In this document: positions 36,231 to 45,394 of the stretch, piece after piece
Layout: the number at the start of each line of letters is the position of its first letter
Numbering within the stretch: position 1 is the first letter of the stretch
Source of the DNA: Bdellovibrionota bacterium
GTDB lineage: Bacteria > Bdellovibrionota > Bdellovibrionia > Bdellovibrionales > Bdellovibrionaceae
DNA length: 64,000 nucleotides
Direction: 5' to 3'
Assembly: GCA_963170155.1 (NCBI GenBank)
Contig: CAUJGP010000024.1
Coordinates: 407,999-471,998 of the forward strand
Notes under the pieces: model-generated
The model's database searches: none
What the model saw: only the letters and a program-made list of their open reading frames with translations
Told to the model about the DNA's origin: nothing
Translations under genes and position numbers: made by a program

Positions 36231-37004
36231 TCAATAAAAGTATGAAAAAATATAAGTTAGAATAAAATCTAAAACGATAATCATGATAGAGCCCACGACT
36301 ACGCTTTGAGTTGTTGCGAGCCCAACCCCCTCAGCCCCTGTTTTGCAACGAAATCCAAAAAAACAACTAATCAGGGGAATGATACTGCCGAATACGGCGC
36401 CTTTGATTCCCGCGAAAATAAGATCTTGAAAACCAACAAAACGAATCATTGCTGTCTTGAACATTCCAAAAGTAAAACCTAAATAAGTTTCACAAATAAT
36501 AGCTGCACAAAATAAACAAAATATATTTGCAATAATAGTTAGAACGCAAGATCCTACTGTGCAAGCAACAACTCTGGGTACAACAATGAACTTGATGGGA
36601 TCTATCCCGAGCATTCGAAGAGCGTCAATTTGTTCAGTAATTTTCATTGAACCCACTTCGGCAGCAAAACCCGCGCCGACTCTGGATGTGAGCAAAAGAG
36701 ATGAGACGACAGCTCCGAGTTCTCGAAGAATAAGCATGGAAGCAAAACCTGGAACCATGGAATCATTCTGTAAGACTAATTTCATGTGATAGGAGGACTC
36801 TAAAATAGTCACGACTGCAGCAAAGCTCACGCAAAAACCAATGATAAATAAGCTACCATTAGCAACAAAATAGATTTGTTGGATGGTTTCTTTCCAGCGA
36901 AAACGAGGAGTGAAAAGAGAAACAATGGTATCTTTTAAAAGAGAGAGGAACTCCCTAAAGCCTTGAGTTGAAAAAATGAGAAATTGCCCCAGTGTATCAA
37001 TCAC
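36231..37004 (-). CDS. mlaE: MlaE-type ABC permease
   Basis: A 257-residue inner membrane permease for lipid transport, with about five to six helices and the family motifs LILRELGAVVSSLLLTSRVG and GSMKITEQIDALRMLG. The start is GTG 37004 with no clear ribosome site. The ATPase gene mlaF, normally adjacent, is not in the operon or elsewhere in the window. Confidence 0.92.
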   Translation of the reverse strand: MIDTLGQFLIFSTQGFREFLSLLKDTIVSLFTPRFRWKETIQQIYFVANGSLFIIGFCVSFAAVVTILESSYHMKLVLQNDSMVPGFASMLILRELGAVVSSLLLTSRVGAGFAAEVGSMKITEQIDALRMLGIDPIKFIVVPRVVACTVGSCVLTIIANIFCLFCAAIICETYLGFTFGMFKTAMIRFVGFQDLIFAGIKGAVFGSIIPLISCFFGFRCKTGAEGVGLATTQSVVVGSIMIIVLDFILTYIFSYFY

Positions 37005-37044
37005 ATATTAATGACATCATTGGATAACAAAGAGGTCAATATTG

Positions 37045-37074
37045 CAAAAAAAAGCCCCCCTTTAGGAGGGGGGC
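37045..37074 (-). terminator. Terminator after the DsbA-like gene
   Basis: Seen on the plus strand as GCCCCCC (37054-37060) pairing with GGGGGGC (37068-37074), with a run of eight A at 37046-37053. On the minus strand this is a GC stem followed by T8, a strong terminator for the gene at 37185-37997. Confidence 0.85.
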
Positions 37075-37184
37075 AGATTATTGATGGTAATGAAAGGGAT
37101 TCAACTTTCAATCTAGGAACGCCAAAATTTCATCTCAACTATGGTCATTGATCAGTGTTGAGACGATGGAGTGAAGACTAGATC

Positions 37185-37997
37185 TTATTTTCCAAGATGT
37201 TTGTCGATGATAGACTTAAACTCTGGAAATGGATACGCTCCTCTTAAAGAAACTCCATTGATAATAAAACCTGGAGTTCCACTGATATCAAAGCTTTTTG
37301 CCTCATCGATATCGGCTTGAATTCTTTGCATAACAGCTTCTGATGCTAGATCTTCTTCTAGCTTCTTCATATTAACACCGAGGTCTTTAGCAGTCTTTTT
37401 CATAAAAGCTTCGCCATCTGTTTTTAACTTATCTTGATTTTGAAAAATAGCATCATGGTATTTGATGGCTTTTTCATGATCTTGAATTGCGATAGCTTCG
37501 AAGTATTTAGCAGCAGGAAGAGCTTTGGGGTGGAACTCTAAAGGAAGATGTTTGAATAAAACACGTACCTCTGTTGGGTAAGCTTTCATAACTTCTTTAA
37601 CAGTGGCGTAGCCCCTTGAGCAATAAGGACACTCAAAATCAGAAAATTCAACGATGGTAATTTTGGCATCTTTGGGCCCCATGAAAGCTCGACTTTCATC
37701 AATGGCTGGCTTCAAAGGATTCTTAAATTCTTGATCTCTTTTGTTTTGTTCTTCTGCGACTTCTTTTTGTTGTTGTTTTGCTTGAGCATCTCGAGCTGCT
37801 TTATTAACAACTTCGATAAATTGGTCTGGAGCTTTTTCAATAGCAACAAAAACAATACTTGGATCCTTTTCGATGGCTTGTTTGAGTTGGCTGGGGCTTG
37901 GTGCACAGGCGCTGAGTCCGAGAATAACGGCTAGTCCCCCAAGGGTCGCTGTTGTTGTTTCAAATACGACTTTTGTATTTAGTTGATTGATCTTCAA
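37185..37997 (-). CDS. DsbA/thioredoxin-like lipoprotein
   Basis: 270 residues. A lipobox LSAC at residues 28-31 marks it as a lipoprotein. A charged helical linker (60-100) is followed by a DsbA-like domain with CPYC at 123-126 (EFSDFECPYCSRG), the cis-Pro region GTPGFIINGV, and an inserted helical domain. It probably oxidises or isomerises disulfides in envelope proteins, useful for the several Cys-rich secreted proteins in this window. The start is TTG with GGAGG five bases upstream. Confidence 0.85.
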   Translation of the reverse strand: MKINQLNTKVVFETTTATLGGLAVILGLSACAPSPSQLKQAIEKDPSIVFVAIEKAPDQFIEVVNKAARDAQAKQQQKEVAEEQNKRDQEFKNPLKPAIDESRAFMGPKDAKITIVEFSDFECPYCSRGYATVKEVMKAYPTEVRVLFKHLPLEFHPKALPAAKYFEAIAIQDHEKAIKYHDAIFQNQDKLKTDGEAFMKKTAKDLGVNMKKLEEDLASEAVMQRIQADIDEAKSFDISGTPGFIINGVSLRGAYPFPEFKSIIDKHLGK

Positions 37998-38229
37998 AGT
38001 ATCCTCCGTGTTTATATGAAAAACATAAAGCGAAAAAAGTCTAGACCCCAGTCTGACATAAAATCAAGAGTAAAGAAAAGGTCATAATAATCTTATGCTT
38101 AGATGCGTTACTTTCTATGAGCCTTGTTTTTCTTTGAGCCCGAGCCATTCTTGGCAACAGCTTAATATTGATGGAGTCGAGATCTTCTCTGGACTTTATA
38201 GGTGTCAAAAATTTGCCGAGGCAACATCT

Positions 38230-38766
38230 ATGATGTGGCTCTCTAAATACCAATTTCCTATTTCGTTAAGAGTGTGCGCACTGTTCCTTCTTGTCGGTTC
38301 CTTGGGGGCTTTATTGAGAATGGACTTGTGGGCACGAGCTGAGATCCTGGAGCCTCAGAGTATTCATCCGCCAAAAAGAATCATAGCGAATTCTCTGCAG
38401 TCGAGATCGCCTTCGAGTATAAAGGAGGGCACACCTCCTGAATCACAAAACCTCTGGGCTTCCATCGAAGAGGGGGAGCCTATTCATCAAACACTCACCA
38501 TAGATTGGGATTGTTCTCCTAAAAATCAGATGTTTCGTGTTTCAAATGTTGGGCAATTAAGACTCAGTGGAAAGTGTTTGAGAGAAATTAAAGGAATCAC
38601 CAACCATCAAAATGGGTATACAGCTAATATTTTTAAGTTAAAAGATAATGTCACAACTGATTACGTAAGTTTGAATCCAGGCTCTAATCGACTGCATTTG
38701 GAGTGGTTGAATGGCGCAACTGGCAACTTGTCTCATGTTTTAGAAATAATCGTTGAAAAACAATAA
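38230..38766 (+). CDS. Membrane-anchored protein of unknown function
   Basis: About 178 residues from ATG 38230 (GAGG eight bases upstream); the frame is open further upstream but without a good start. One hydrophobic segment (residues 10-32, VCALFLLVGSLGALL) acts as an anchor or signal, followed by a Pro/Ser-rich linker and a small beta-rich domain with two cysteines (DWDCSPKNQMFRV, LSGKCLREIKG). Not recognised. Confidence 0.55.
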   Translation: MMWLSKYQFPISLRVCALFLLVGSLGALLRMDLWARAEILEPQSIHPPKRIIANSLQSRSPSSIKEGTPPESQNLWASIEEGEPIHQTLTIDWDCSPKNQMFRVSNVGQLRLSGKCLREIKGITNHQNGYTANIFKLKDNVTTDYVSLNPGSNRLHLEWLNGATGNLSHVLEIIVEKQ

Positions 38767-38843
38767 GTTAAAATAAACTATGGGAGTGATAAGGACTTTA
38801 TTTGAAGAGAGTCTTCACTTGCTACTTGCTGAGGGTTACCCCC

Positions 38844-38849
38844 TATAAT
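38844..38849 (+). promoter_or_regulatory. Possible -10 box inside a palindrome
   Basis: TATAAT at 38844-38849 sits inside the palindrome CCCTATAATAGGG (38841-38853), flanked by TACC and GTA. The -35 match is poor. It may be the promoter and operator of the kinase-like gene that starts at 38938. Confidence 0.3.
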
Positions 38850-38937
38850 AGGGTAGCTGGCGTTTTCGTTAAATTTGAACTCAGAGTGATTGATGCACTT
38901 GGGTTGTACAATGGAGGGTCTCTTGGGAGGATTGGCA

Positions 38938-39576
38938 ATGGTAGGACGAGTTTTTAAGCGTCGATCGGATATGCACTTAGCGCGAAAAACTTGGCATGTT
39001 TTAGGAGTTCTACTCATGGTCTTTATTCACCGAAAAGTCACTCAAGAGACAGCCGTTGGCTTGCTTTTATTGACGATGCTTGTTTTCGTTGTTCCAGATA
39101 TTTTAAGGCAATATTCAAAAAAGTTAAATGATCTGTTTATTGGGATATTTCAGGCTGTTATCCGAGAGAATGAAGTTCATAAACTCTCTGGGAACTCTTA
39201 CCTTATCTCGGGCGTGTTGTTATTAGTTTTATTGTTTCCCACTAAAATTGTTGGACTAACGCTCCTGTTTTTGGCTTTTGCAGATCCCATTGCTAGCTGC
39301 ATTGGAATTCGATTTGGAAAAGACAAGATCTTAGGGCAAAAAAGTCTACAGGGTTTTTTAGCTGCATTTGGTGTCTGTATGATTATTACTTTTGTGTACA
39401 TAAAGTTTTATGGCTTATTATCAGAGAGAGTTTTTCTTGCAAGTTTTGTGGCTGGGTTAATAGGAGCTCTTTCGGAGCTTCTTCCCATTGGCAAGCTTGA
39501 TGATAACCTCACTTTGCCTATCATGAGTGCGACGGGCCTTTATTTTTGGTTTTCTTTTTTAGGGATGCCTTTATAA
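38938..39576 (+). CDS. SEC59/VTE5-like polyprenol, phytol or diacylglycerol kinase
   Basis: 212 residues from ATG 38938, which has GGAGG eight bases upstream. It is an integral membrane protein of about six to seven helices. The family marks are RKTWHVLGVLLM near the start, LSGNSYLISG, FADPIASCIGIRFGK, and DDNLTLPI near the end. Relatives use CTP to phosphorylate dolichol, phytol or diacylglycerol. The next gene makes phosphatidylserine, which suggests a lipid role, perhaps recycling diacylglycerol to phosphatidate. The substrate is not certain. Confidence 0.72.
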   Translation: MVGRVFKRRSDMHLARKTWHVLGVLLMVFIHRKVTQETAVGLLLLTMLVFVVPDILRQYSKKLNDLFIGIFQAVIRENEVHKLSGNSYLISGVLLLVLLFPTKIVGLTLLFLAFADPIASCIGIRFGKDKILGQKSLQGFLAAFGVCMIITFVYIKFYGLLSERVFLASFVAGLIGALSELLPIGKLDDNLTLPIMSATGLYFWFSFLGMPL

Positions 39577-39710
39577 TACCAATGAAAGGTTATTTATTTT
39601 GATCTAAGAAGCTTATTATTTCAAAAAATTGGTGCTTATAGAATCAATAAAATTTATTCTTAGCTTTGCAACACTAATTTTATGGAATTTTTAGAAACCA
39701 AGGAGTGGTG

Positions 39711-40631
39711 GTGGAAGGAACGGAGATAGTTGTGGATAAAGCACCTCAGGGCAGTCAATTCCAAGAAGATTTTAGAGAAGCAAAAAGCGAGGGCAAAAGA
39801 CGTCGATTGTCCATGCATATCTATATCCTTCCTAATCTCGTTACTACAGGGAATCTTTTTTGTGGCTTTTTTGCGATTATATCTGCGATTAAAGGGGAGT
39901 TTATCACTTCGGCTTATTACATTGTAGCGGCTTCCTTTTTTGATTTGCTTGATGGACGACTCGCGCGTCTTACGCGATCAACGAGCAAGTTTGGGGCGGA
40001 GTACGACTCTCTCTGTGATCTTTGTAGCTTTGGAATGGCGCCTGCGTTGCTTTTGTACCAGTGGGCACTCTATCCCTTTGGTCGCATTGGTTGGTTGGCT
40101 TGTTTTTTATTTGTAACCTGCGGTGCACTTCGATTGGCTCGTTTTAATGTTCAAGTAAACATTATTGAAAAAAATTATTTCCAAGGTTTGCCGATTCCTA
40201 TGGCTGCGGGTATCGTGGCGAGTGCTGTATTGGCTTTTACAGATTTGGGCATCAATCCCATTGCTAATATAGGGTTGTTATTAATGACTTTTTTGCTTGC
40301 CTTTGTGATGGTGAGCACTTTTCGTTACCGTAGTTTTAAAGACCTTGATTTGAAGGAGCGATTGCCTTTTCGTTATCTCGTTGTTGGGGTGGGGATATTT
40401 ACGGCCATACTTTTACGCCCTGAAGTTAATTTATTTATCCTTTTTCTAACCTATGCTGTTTTAGGTGCTTTGTTTGGAGTATTTCGTTGGGGAAAAAGCG
40501 CAAGAAAAATTAAAACAAGCGCTTATCTTCCGCCACTTCCACAGGGTGCTTCGGAGTATGATTTAATGGACGACGAAGATGGAGAAGAGATCAACGATAA
40601 TTCTAGTTCCAACCCTCAAAAACCACATTAA
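39711..40631 (+). CDS. pssA: CDP-diacylglycerol-serine O-phosphatidyltransferase
   Basis: A membrane enzyme that makes phosphatidylserine, the precursor of phosphatidylethanolamine. The CDP-alcohol phosphotransferase motif is complete: DLLDGRLARLT, then KFGAEYDSLCD. Eight or so hydrophobic helices follow, and the C-terminal tail is acidic. Three GTG codons in a row (39705, 39708, 39711) are possible starts; AAGGAG at 39700-39705 favours 39711. It overlaps the frame of the next gene. Confidence 0.9.
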   Translation: MEGTEIVVDKAPQGSQFQEDFREAKSEGKRRRLSMHIYILPNLVTTGNLFCGFFAIISAIKGEFITSAYYIVAASFFDLLDGRLARLTRSTSKFGAEYDSLCDLCSFGMAPALLLYQWALYPFGRIGWLACFLFVTCGALRLARFNVQVNIIEKNYFQGLPIPMAAGIVASAVLAFTDLGINPIANIGLLLMTFLLAFVMVSTFRYRSFKDLDLKERLPFRYLVVGVGIFTAILLRPEVNLFILFLTYAVLGALFGVFRWGKSARKIKTSAYLPPLPQGASEYDLMDDEDGEEINDNSSSNPQKPH

Positions 40632-40722
40632 TACTTATCGCTATGGTGAATTAGTCAATTCAATTGAGCAATATCGACTAATTGAATTGACAGACCTTGG
40701 TACTCATCGTCAGCATAGAGGA

Positions 40723-42159
40723 ATGGATTTTATACAAAAACTTTGGAAACTAAGATCTATTTATCTTTCCATATGGGTATTTTCTAGTATTTTTTTATTA
40801 AGTATTAAATCTTTTGCAGTCATTGATCCTCTGACTGTTGTTGTGGAAAACGCATCTGCCTGGAGACGGCCAACCCTTCAAGCCACGAACCCAGATTCTG
40901 GAGTCGTGGGTGGCGGTTTATCGGGAAATATTAAAATTTTTGGTGGAATTATGGGAAGCGCGGCCACCTGTGCTGGAATTGCAACCTGTAATAATTGTAT
41001 TGCTAACAATACTCCATGTAATGTTAGGAGGATCACGCCCAACACAGAACTTATGATTCGATTTCGAACGGATAATGCTTCGGTTATTACTCCCACATCA
41101 GAATTATTTTTTCTAATTGGAAATCAGAAATTAACACCTATTCAAGATCCAAGCAAAACAACATTGTCAGGAATTGCGGTGAATGCAGAACTGAGTATTT
41201 CCATCCGTTGGGGAGATCTTTGTCCTTACATTGAGGCTGGCTCCGATTGCTCTACATCCGTCGCCAATAAAAGCATTCAATTTGGAATTAGCACATCGGG
41301 TGATCTCACATTGGAAGAGTCTCTGACCATCGAACTCTCTGTATTGGGAGACCCAACGGGGAACGCTGTTTATCAATACACGACGTTGTGTGGTCCCGGA
41401 ATGACAGGTAATTTTGCTTATAAGGGTTTTTGTTGGGCTAGTATTAAACGCGGTGATGAGAAAGTGTATATCGAAGATGATGTTAGCGATGAATACTATA
41501 ACCAAGGCCCTCCTGAGCTTAAAGGAAAGTACGCGGCACTTCGGGTATTTTATGCCGAAGGAGATATAGATCAAAACATTAACTTTGATGCCGTAGTAAA
41601 CTCCTCTTCATCGTATAAAGATTTTGGCTTCACAATAGAAGGCAATGTACCCACGTTAAATGATCGATCTATTACAGGACTTAGCAATGGCCAGGGTTAC
41701 TATTTTATGTTTGCAAATGTGGATGAAGCTGAAAATGTCTTTTATTTTTCAAATCCTGCGGAGTTAAGCTTAGGTGCGAATAAGATGTATTATACCGCTA
41801 TCCCCATGGAGGTCTCAGGAGCCTTGGAGGGAGAAGAGTGCTTTGTTGCAACGGCGGCTTATGGGTCCCCTTTAGCTCCGCAATTGGGAATTTTGCGCGC
41901 GTTTAGAGATCAATTTCTAAAAACCAATAAATGGGGGCAATGGTTTGTTGAAAAGTACTATATTTATGGCCCATCACTAGCACAAAAAATTAAACGTCAT
42001 GACTCTGCCCGTGCTGTTGTCCGCGGGGCTCTTGGTCCTGTGGTGATGGCTGCACAATGGATGATACTTCATGGGCTCAAGAGTTTTATTCTCTTTTCTT
42101 TTATCGGATTTATTAGTGGATTTTTAATCGTAAGAAGAATGATTCGAGATTATGAGTAA
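40723..42159 (+). CDS. CFI-box C-terminal domain exported protein
   Basis: About 478 residues from ATG 40723; the frame is open from 40579, but the later start places a signal peptide (SIYLSIWVFSSIFLLSIKSFA) at the N-terminus. The middle is beta-rich with several Cys pairs. Near the C-terminus is a CFI-box: CFVATAAYGSPLAPQLG, FRDQFLKTNKWGQWFVEKYY, followed by a hydrophobic helix and basic residues. CFI-box tails occur on exported proteins and are thought to be sorting or anchoring domains. It ends in ATGAGTAA, overlapping the next gene by eight bases. Confidence 0.72.
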   Translation: MDFIQKLWKLRSIYLSIWVFSSIFLLSIKSFAVIDPLTVVVENASAWRRPTLQATNPDSGVVGGGLSGNIKIFGGIMGSAATCAGIATCNNCIANNTPCNVRRITPNTELMIRFRTDNASVITPTSELFFLIGNQKLTPIQDPSKTTLSGIAVNAELSISIRWGDLCPYIEAGSDCSTSVANKSIQFGISTSGDLTLEESLTIELSVLGDPTGNAVYQYTTLCGPGMTGNFAYKGFCWASIKRGDEKVYIEDDVSDEYYNQGPPELKGKYAALRVFYAEGDIDQNINFDAVVNSSSSYKDFGFTIEGNVPTLNDRSITGLSNGQGYYFMFANVDEAENVFYFSNPAELSLGANKMYYTAIPMEVSGALEGEECFVATAAYGSPLAPQLGILRAFRDQFLKTNKWGQWFVEKYYIYGPSLAQKIKRHDSARAVVRGALGPVVMAAQWMILHGLKSFILFSFIGFISGFLIVRRMIRDYE

Positions 42160-43405
42160 ACCCGCTCAATTCTTTTTATGGAATTTATGTTTTTTGATAG
42201 CACCTGGAGTGCTGAACTGTTCTTTAGCAGCAGTAAACTCAATGCAACTCAGGAACTCTTCATTCAATTCACAAATCTCTCCACAACCTCAGATGAGGAG
42301 GGTCGCCGTAGAAGATCCTTTATTAGAAGAGGATCTTCTTGAAAGCGGTCTTTTAGAAGAAGATGAGAAGTTTTCGAACTCATCCCCAGGGATGGATATC
42401 CAAGGCCATTCACAGCAGCCGCAACAACAGCAATCGTTGTCGCCCTCTTCGCCACCCCAATTAGCCCCCTCTTCTCCATTGCAACAATCGCTTCAGGGTG
42501 ATTTTAGTTTAGAGCCTCTTGAAGCAGTTCAGAAAACTCAAGAACCTCCTGCAAAACAGCTTTCAAAATCAATACCTCAAGTAGAGGTAGATTCATCTAC
42601 AGAGGGTTTGCCACGATGGGATCCCAAAGATCTTCAAAAAGGTTTCATCAAAGCAGATGACTCTGGCGAATATTTTTATGAAGAAGAAAGCAGTGAAAGC
42701 AATGCTAAAGAATATTCCAGTGAAGATCAATTTAAGCCCAAACCAAGCCAATATTCTAAGGGGTTAGAGTCTGTTGCAAGGGATGGGTCTTATATTTATG
42801 CCATCGAAGAAAGTGAGCTTGAAGGCTCTGCAAGCGTTCGACTTGCCAGTTTACCTCCGTTGCCTCTCGTAAATAAATTAGGCATTACCTATGAGGATAT
42901 TTATGGCACAGAACCCATGATACTCGTGCTCATTGACTATGATTGGTTGGCTTTTAAAAAAATGGGACAATGGATTTTGAGTGTTGGAACAGGATTTGGG
43001 ACTAAAAATGGTCCAGGTCGCTTCATCGATGATTTGGGGATAGCAGAAGAGGTTTATAGTATTTACGTTGTTCTTAACCACATTAGCTTTACTCATCGTT
43101 TTCAATATACCAAAAAACCCTGGCTTGTTCCTTACATTTCCGTGGGAGTGATGCCTACAATCTTATTTGAACGGCGAGACGATGATGAGAGAAATAAAAT
43201 TGCTTTTTCACCCTCCATTCAGGGCAGTGGAGGCGTACGATTTAATATAGGTCGTCTTGATCCTTATGGCAGTGGGCAATTAGATGCTGAATATGGAATT
43301 AATAATATGTGGCTTGATGTTGAATATAGGAGACTTCAGAGCTTTAGTGAGGAGATCGATATTTCAAGTCATTTGTTTAATGTGGGTTTGGGATTTGATT
43401 TTTAA
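42152..43405 (+). CDS. Outer-membrane barrel-type protein with Pro/Gln/Ser-rich front
   Basis: 417 residues. A signal peptide (to about NCSLAA, residue 27) is followed by a disordered region of about 180 residues rich in Gln, Pro, Ser and Glu (with LLEEDLLESGLLEEDE). The last 170 residues alternate hydrophobic strands and end in GLGFDF, the aromatic C-terminal signature of outer membrane beta-barrels. It is translationally coupled to the CFI-box gene, so the two products probably work together at the cell surface. Confidence 0.65.
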   Translation: MSKPAQFFLWNLCFLIAPGVLNCSLAAVNSMQLRNSSFNSQISPQPQMRRVAVEDPLLEEDLLESGLLEEDEKFSNSSPGMDIQGHSQQPQQQQSLSPSSPPQLAPSSPLQQSLQGDFSLEPLEAVQKTQEPPAKQLSKSIPQVEVDSSTEGLPRWDPKDLQKGFIKADDSGEYFYEEESSESNAKEYSSEDQFKPKPSQYSKGLESVARDGSYIYAIEESELEGSASVRLASLPPLPLVNKLGITYEDIYGTEPMILVLIDYDWLAFKKMGQWILSVGTGFGTKNGPGRFIDDLGIAEEVYSIYVVLNHISFTHRFQYTKKPWLVPYISVGVMPTILFERRDDDERNKIAFSPSIQGSGGVRFNIGRLDPYGSGQLDAEYGINNMWLDVEYRRLQSFSEEIDISSHLFNVGLGFDF

Positions 43406-43444
43406 TGTTAAAGATAAGAAAAAGGATAAGAAAGTGTCGAGCTT

Positions 43445-44194
43445 ATGAGTTCAAATCGTGTGAAACTTATACTTTCTTATGACGGCACTGATTATTGTGG
43501 ATGGCAAAAACAAACAAATGCTTCAAAACCCAGCATCCAAGAGACTCTAGAAGTAGCTTTAGAGAAAATTTTTAAAACCCCTATTAAATGCATTGCCTCT
43601 GGAAGAACAGACTCAGGAACTCATGCTCAAGGTCAGGTCGTGCATTTTGATGCTCCTAAAGATCCTTCGAGAATCAATTTTGTGCGAGCTTTAGAAGGAA
43701 TTCTTCCTGGGTCTATTGTGACGCAATCATCAGAAATCGTTCCAAAGGATTTTCATTCTCTTTTGTCAGCTAAGGCTAAAACGTATAGATACCGCATTTC
43801 AACGCAATCTACGGGACCAACCTTTTTAAGGCGCTTTTGTTACTGGTATCCTTATCCCTTTGATTTTAAGGCTTTACAGGATTTGGCTCCAGCTCTTGAG
43901 GGACGTCATGACTTTAAAAGCTTTGAATCCGTGGGCACTCAGGTCCCGAATACGGTAAGAACCATTTATAGAGCGCGTTGGATTCAAAAAAAACCTCATC
44001 TTTATTACTTTGAAGTCACAGGAAATGGTTTTTTAAAACAAATGGTACGAAATTTAGTGGGAACCCAGCTTTATTTTATGCAAAAAAAAAGGAGTCGACA
44101 GGATATCATAGAGCTTTTGCAGGCAAGAGATAGAACTCAAGCTGCCTATGCAGCACCAGCACAGGGGCTTGTTCTTTTGAGGGTCTATTATTGA
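43445..44194 (+). CDS. truA: tRNA pseudouridine synthase A
   Basis: A 249-residue enzyme that makes pseudouridine at tRNA positions 38-40. The catalytic Asp56 lies in ASGRTDSGTHAQGQV, the family signature. Other conserved segments are YDGTDYCGWQ at the N-terminus and GNGFLKQMVRNLVG near the end. It starts 39 bases after the outer-membrane protein gene. Confidence 0.95.
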   Translation: MSSNRVKLILSYDGTDYCGWQKQTNASKPSIQETLEVALEKIFKTPIKCIASGRTDSGTHAQGQVVHFDAPKDPSRINFVRALEGILPGSIVTQSSEIVPKDFHSLLSAKAKTYRYRISTQSTGPTFLRRFCYWYPYPFDFKALQDLAPALEGRHDFKSFESVGTQVPNTVRTIYRARWIQKKPHLYYFEVTGNGFLKQMVRNLVGTQLYFMQKKRSRQDIIELLQARDRTQAAYAAPAQGLVLLRVYY

Positions 44195-44541
44195 GAAACT
44201 GAGAAAAAGGCCTTATTAAAAATCTATTTTGCGGTATTGGCATTTTGAATCCATAGAGTCGGTTTTTATTGGGTTTGCACGGATCAAGACATTATTGATG
44301 ACTCATTCAAGAAATAGTCTATTTGCTCACTTGACAATAGGTACCGAGAAATTTAAAAGGATTCTTCCCATTGGCAGAGGAATTGTAGATTCTACGTTGA
44401 TTCATTTGTTTTAGGTTCTTTTTCTACTGGATATGGGTAGTTGTTAAAGATAAGATTTGGCAAAAATCATTATAAAATAAAAGATTAGTATAATTTATAG
44501 TTATTCATTAATAACAGGTTGATTGAGTTTGGAGTAAGTGC
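44195..44541 (+). other. Leader region of the rplM-rpsI operon
   Basis: A 347-base gap. TATAAT at 44489-44494 is a possible -10 box for the ribosomal operon, but no good -35 is placed 17 bases ahead. A 61-codon frame at 44229 lacks a ribosome site and is not called. No clear leader structure was recognised by eye. Confidence 0.35.
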
Positions 44542-44976
44542 ATGAAGACGTGGAATGCGAAAACGGGTGAAGTTAAAAGAGCTTGGTGGCTTGTTGATGC
44601 GACAGGATTAACACTGGGTCGTCTTTCAACAGAGTTGGCTAATATCCTAAGAGGAAAGAATAAGCCTATTTACACGCCGAATGTAGATTGTGGTGATTTT
44701 ATTGTCGTGATTAATAGTGAAAAAATTAATATGACAGGAAATAAGTGGTTGAGTAAAAAATACTATTCTCACACTCGTTTTTTCGGTTCTTTAAAAGAAC
44801 TGTCTGCTGAACAAATGTTGGAAAAAGATCCCGGTTTTATTATTACTGAAGCTGTGCGTGGTATGTTGCCTACAAATAGACTTTCTAGGGATATTCTTAG
44901 TAAATTAAAAGTTTTTGCAGGTCCGGATCATACTCATTCGGCGCAGAAGCCTCAAACGCTGACGATTAAACATTAA
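44542..44976 (+). CDS. rplM: 50S ribosomal protein L13
   Basis: 144 residues, standard length. The sequence opens MKTWNAKTGEVKRAWWLVDATGL in family style and contains GRLSTELANILRGKNKPIY, DCGDFIVVINSEKI and the C-terminal LKVFAGPDHTHSAQKP. It is an early-assembling protein of the large subunit. It is followed by rpsI after 22 bases, the conserved pair in bacteria. Confidence 0.97.
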   Translation: MKTWNAKTGEVKRAWWLVDATGLTLGRLSTELANILRGKNKPIYTPNVDCGDFIVVINSEKINMTGNKWLSKKYYSHTRFFGSLKELSAEQMLEKDPGFIITEAVRGMLPTNRLSRDILSKLKVFAGPDHTHSAQKPQTLTIKH

Positions 44977-44998
44977 GTTAAAGAAGGATACAAATTAA

Positions 44999-45394
44999 AT
45001 GGCTGCTGAAAAGTATTACTATGGAACAGGAAGAAGAAAAACAAGCACAGCGCGTGTATTTCTAAAGCCAGGTAAGGGTAAAGTGACGCTTAATGGAGCT
45101 GAGCCCGAAAAGGCATTGAAAAATGCCATCTCAAGAATGGTGATGTTGCAACCTTTTGATATTATTAATCAAGTTGGAAAATTTGATATTCAGGCGACAG
45201 TTTCAGGTGGTGGTGAGTCGGGACAAGCTGGAGCTTTAAGGCTTGGTGTTTCCAGGGCATTAACTGCATTTAATCCTGAGTTGCGAGGGGCACTTAAAAA
45301 GGCCGGGTTTCTCACGCGCGATCCTCGTATGGTTGAGCGTAAGAAATATGGTAAGCATGGCGCTCGTAGAAGCTGTCAATTCTCTAAACGTTAA
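44999..45394 (+). CDS. rpsI: 30S ribosomal protein S9
   Basis: 131 residues. Family marks: [21 protein letters not shown] at the start, [19 protein letters not shown] in the middle, and the basic tail ending in QFSKR that reaches the P-site tRNA. It is the second gene of the rplM-rpsI operon, which ends at the terminator at 45454. Confidence 0.97.
   Translation: MAAEKYYYGTGRRKTSTARVFLKPGKGKVTLNGAEPEKALKNAISRMVMLQPFDIINQVGKFDIQATVSGGGESGQAGALRLGVSRALTAFNPELRGALKKAGFLTRDPRMVERKKYGKHGARRSCQFSKR

Noticed and set aside
38041..38253. A 70-codon minus-strand frame near the DsbA-like gene start
   Set aside because: No ribosome site or family match; it overlaps the plausible upstream region of the plus-strand anchored protein gene.
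44229..44414. A 61-codon frame in the leader of rplM
   Set aside because: No ribosome site, no family resemblance.
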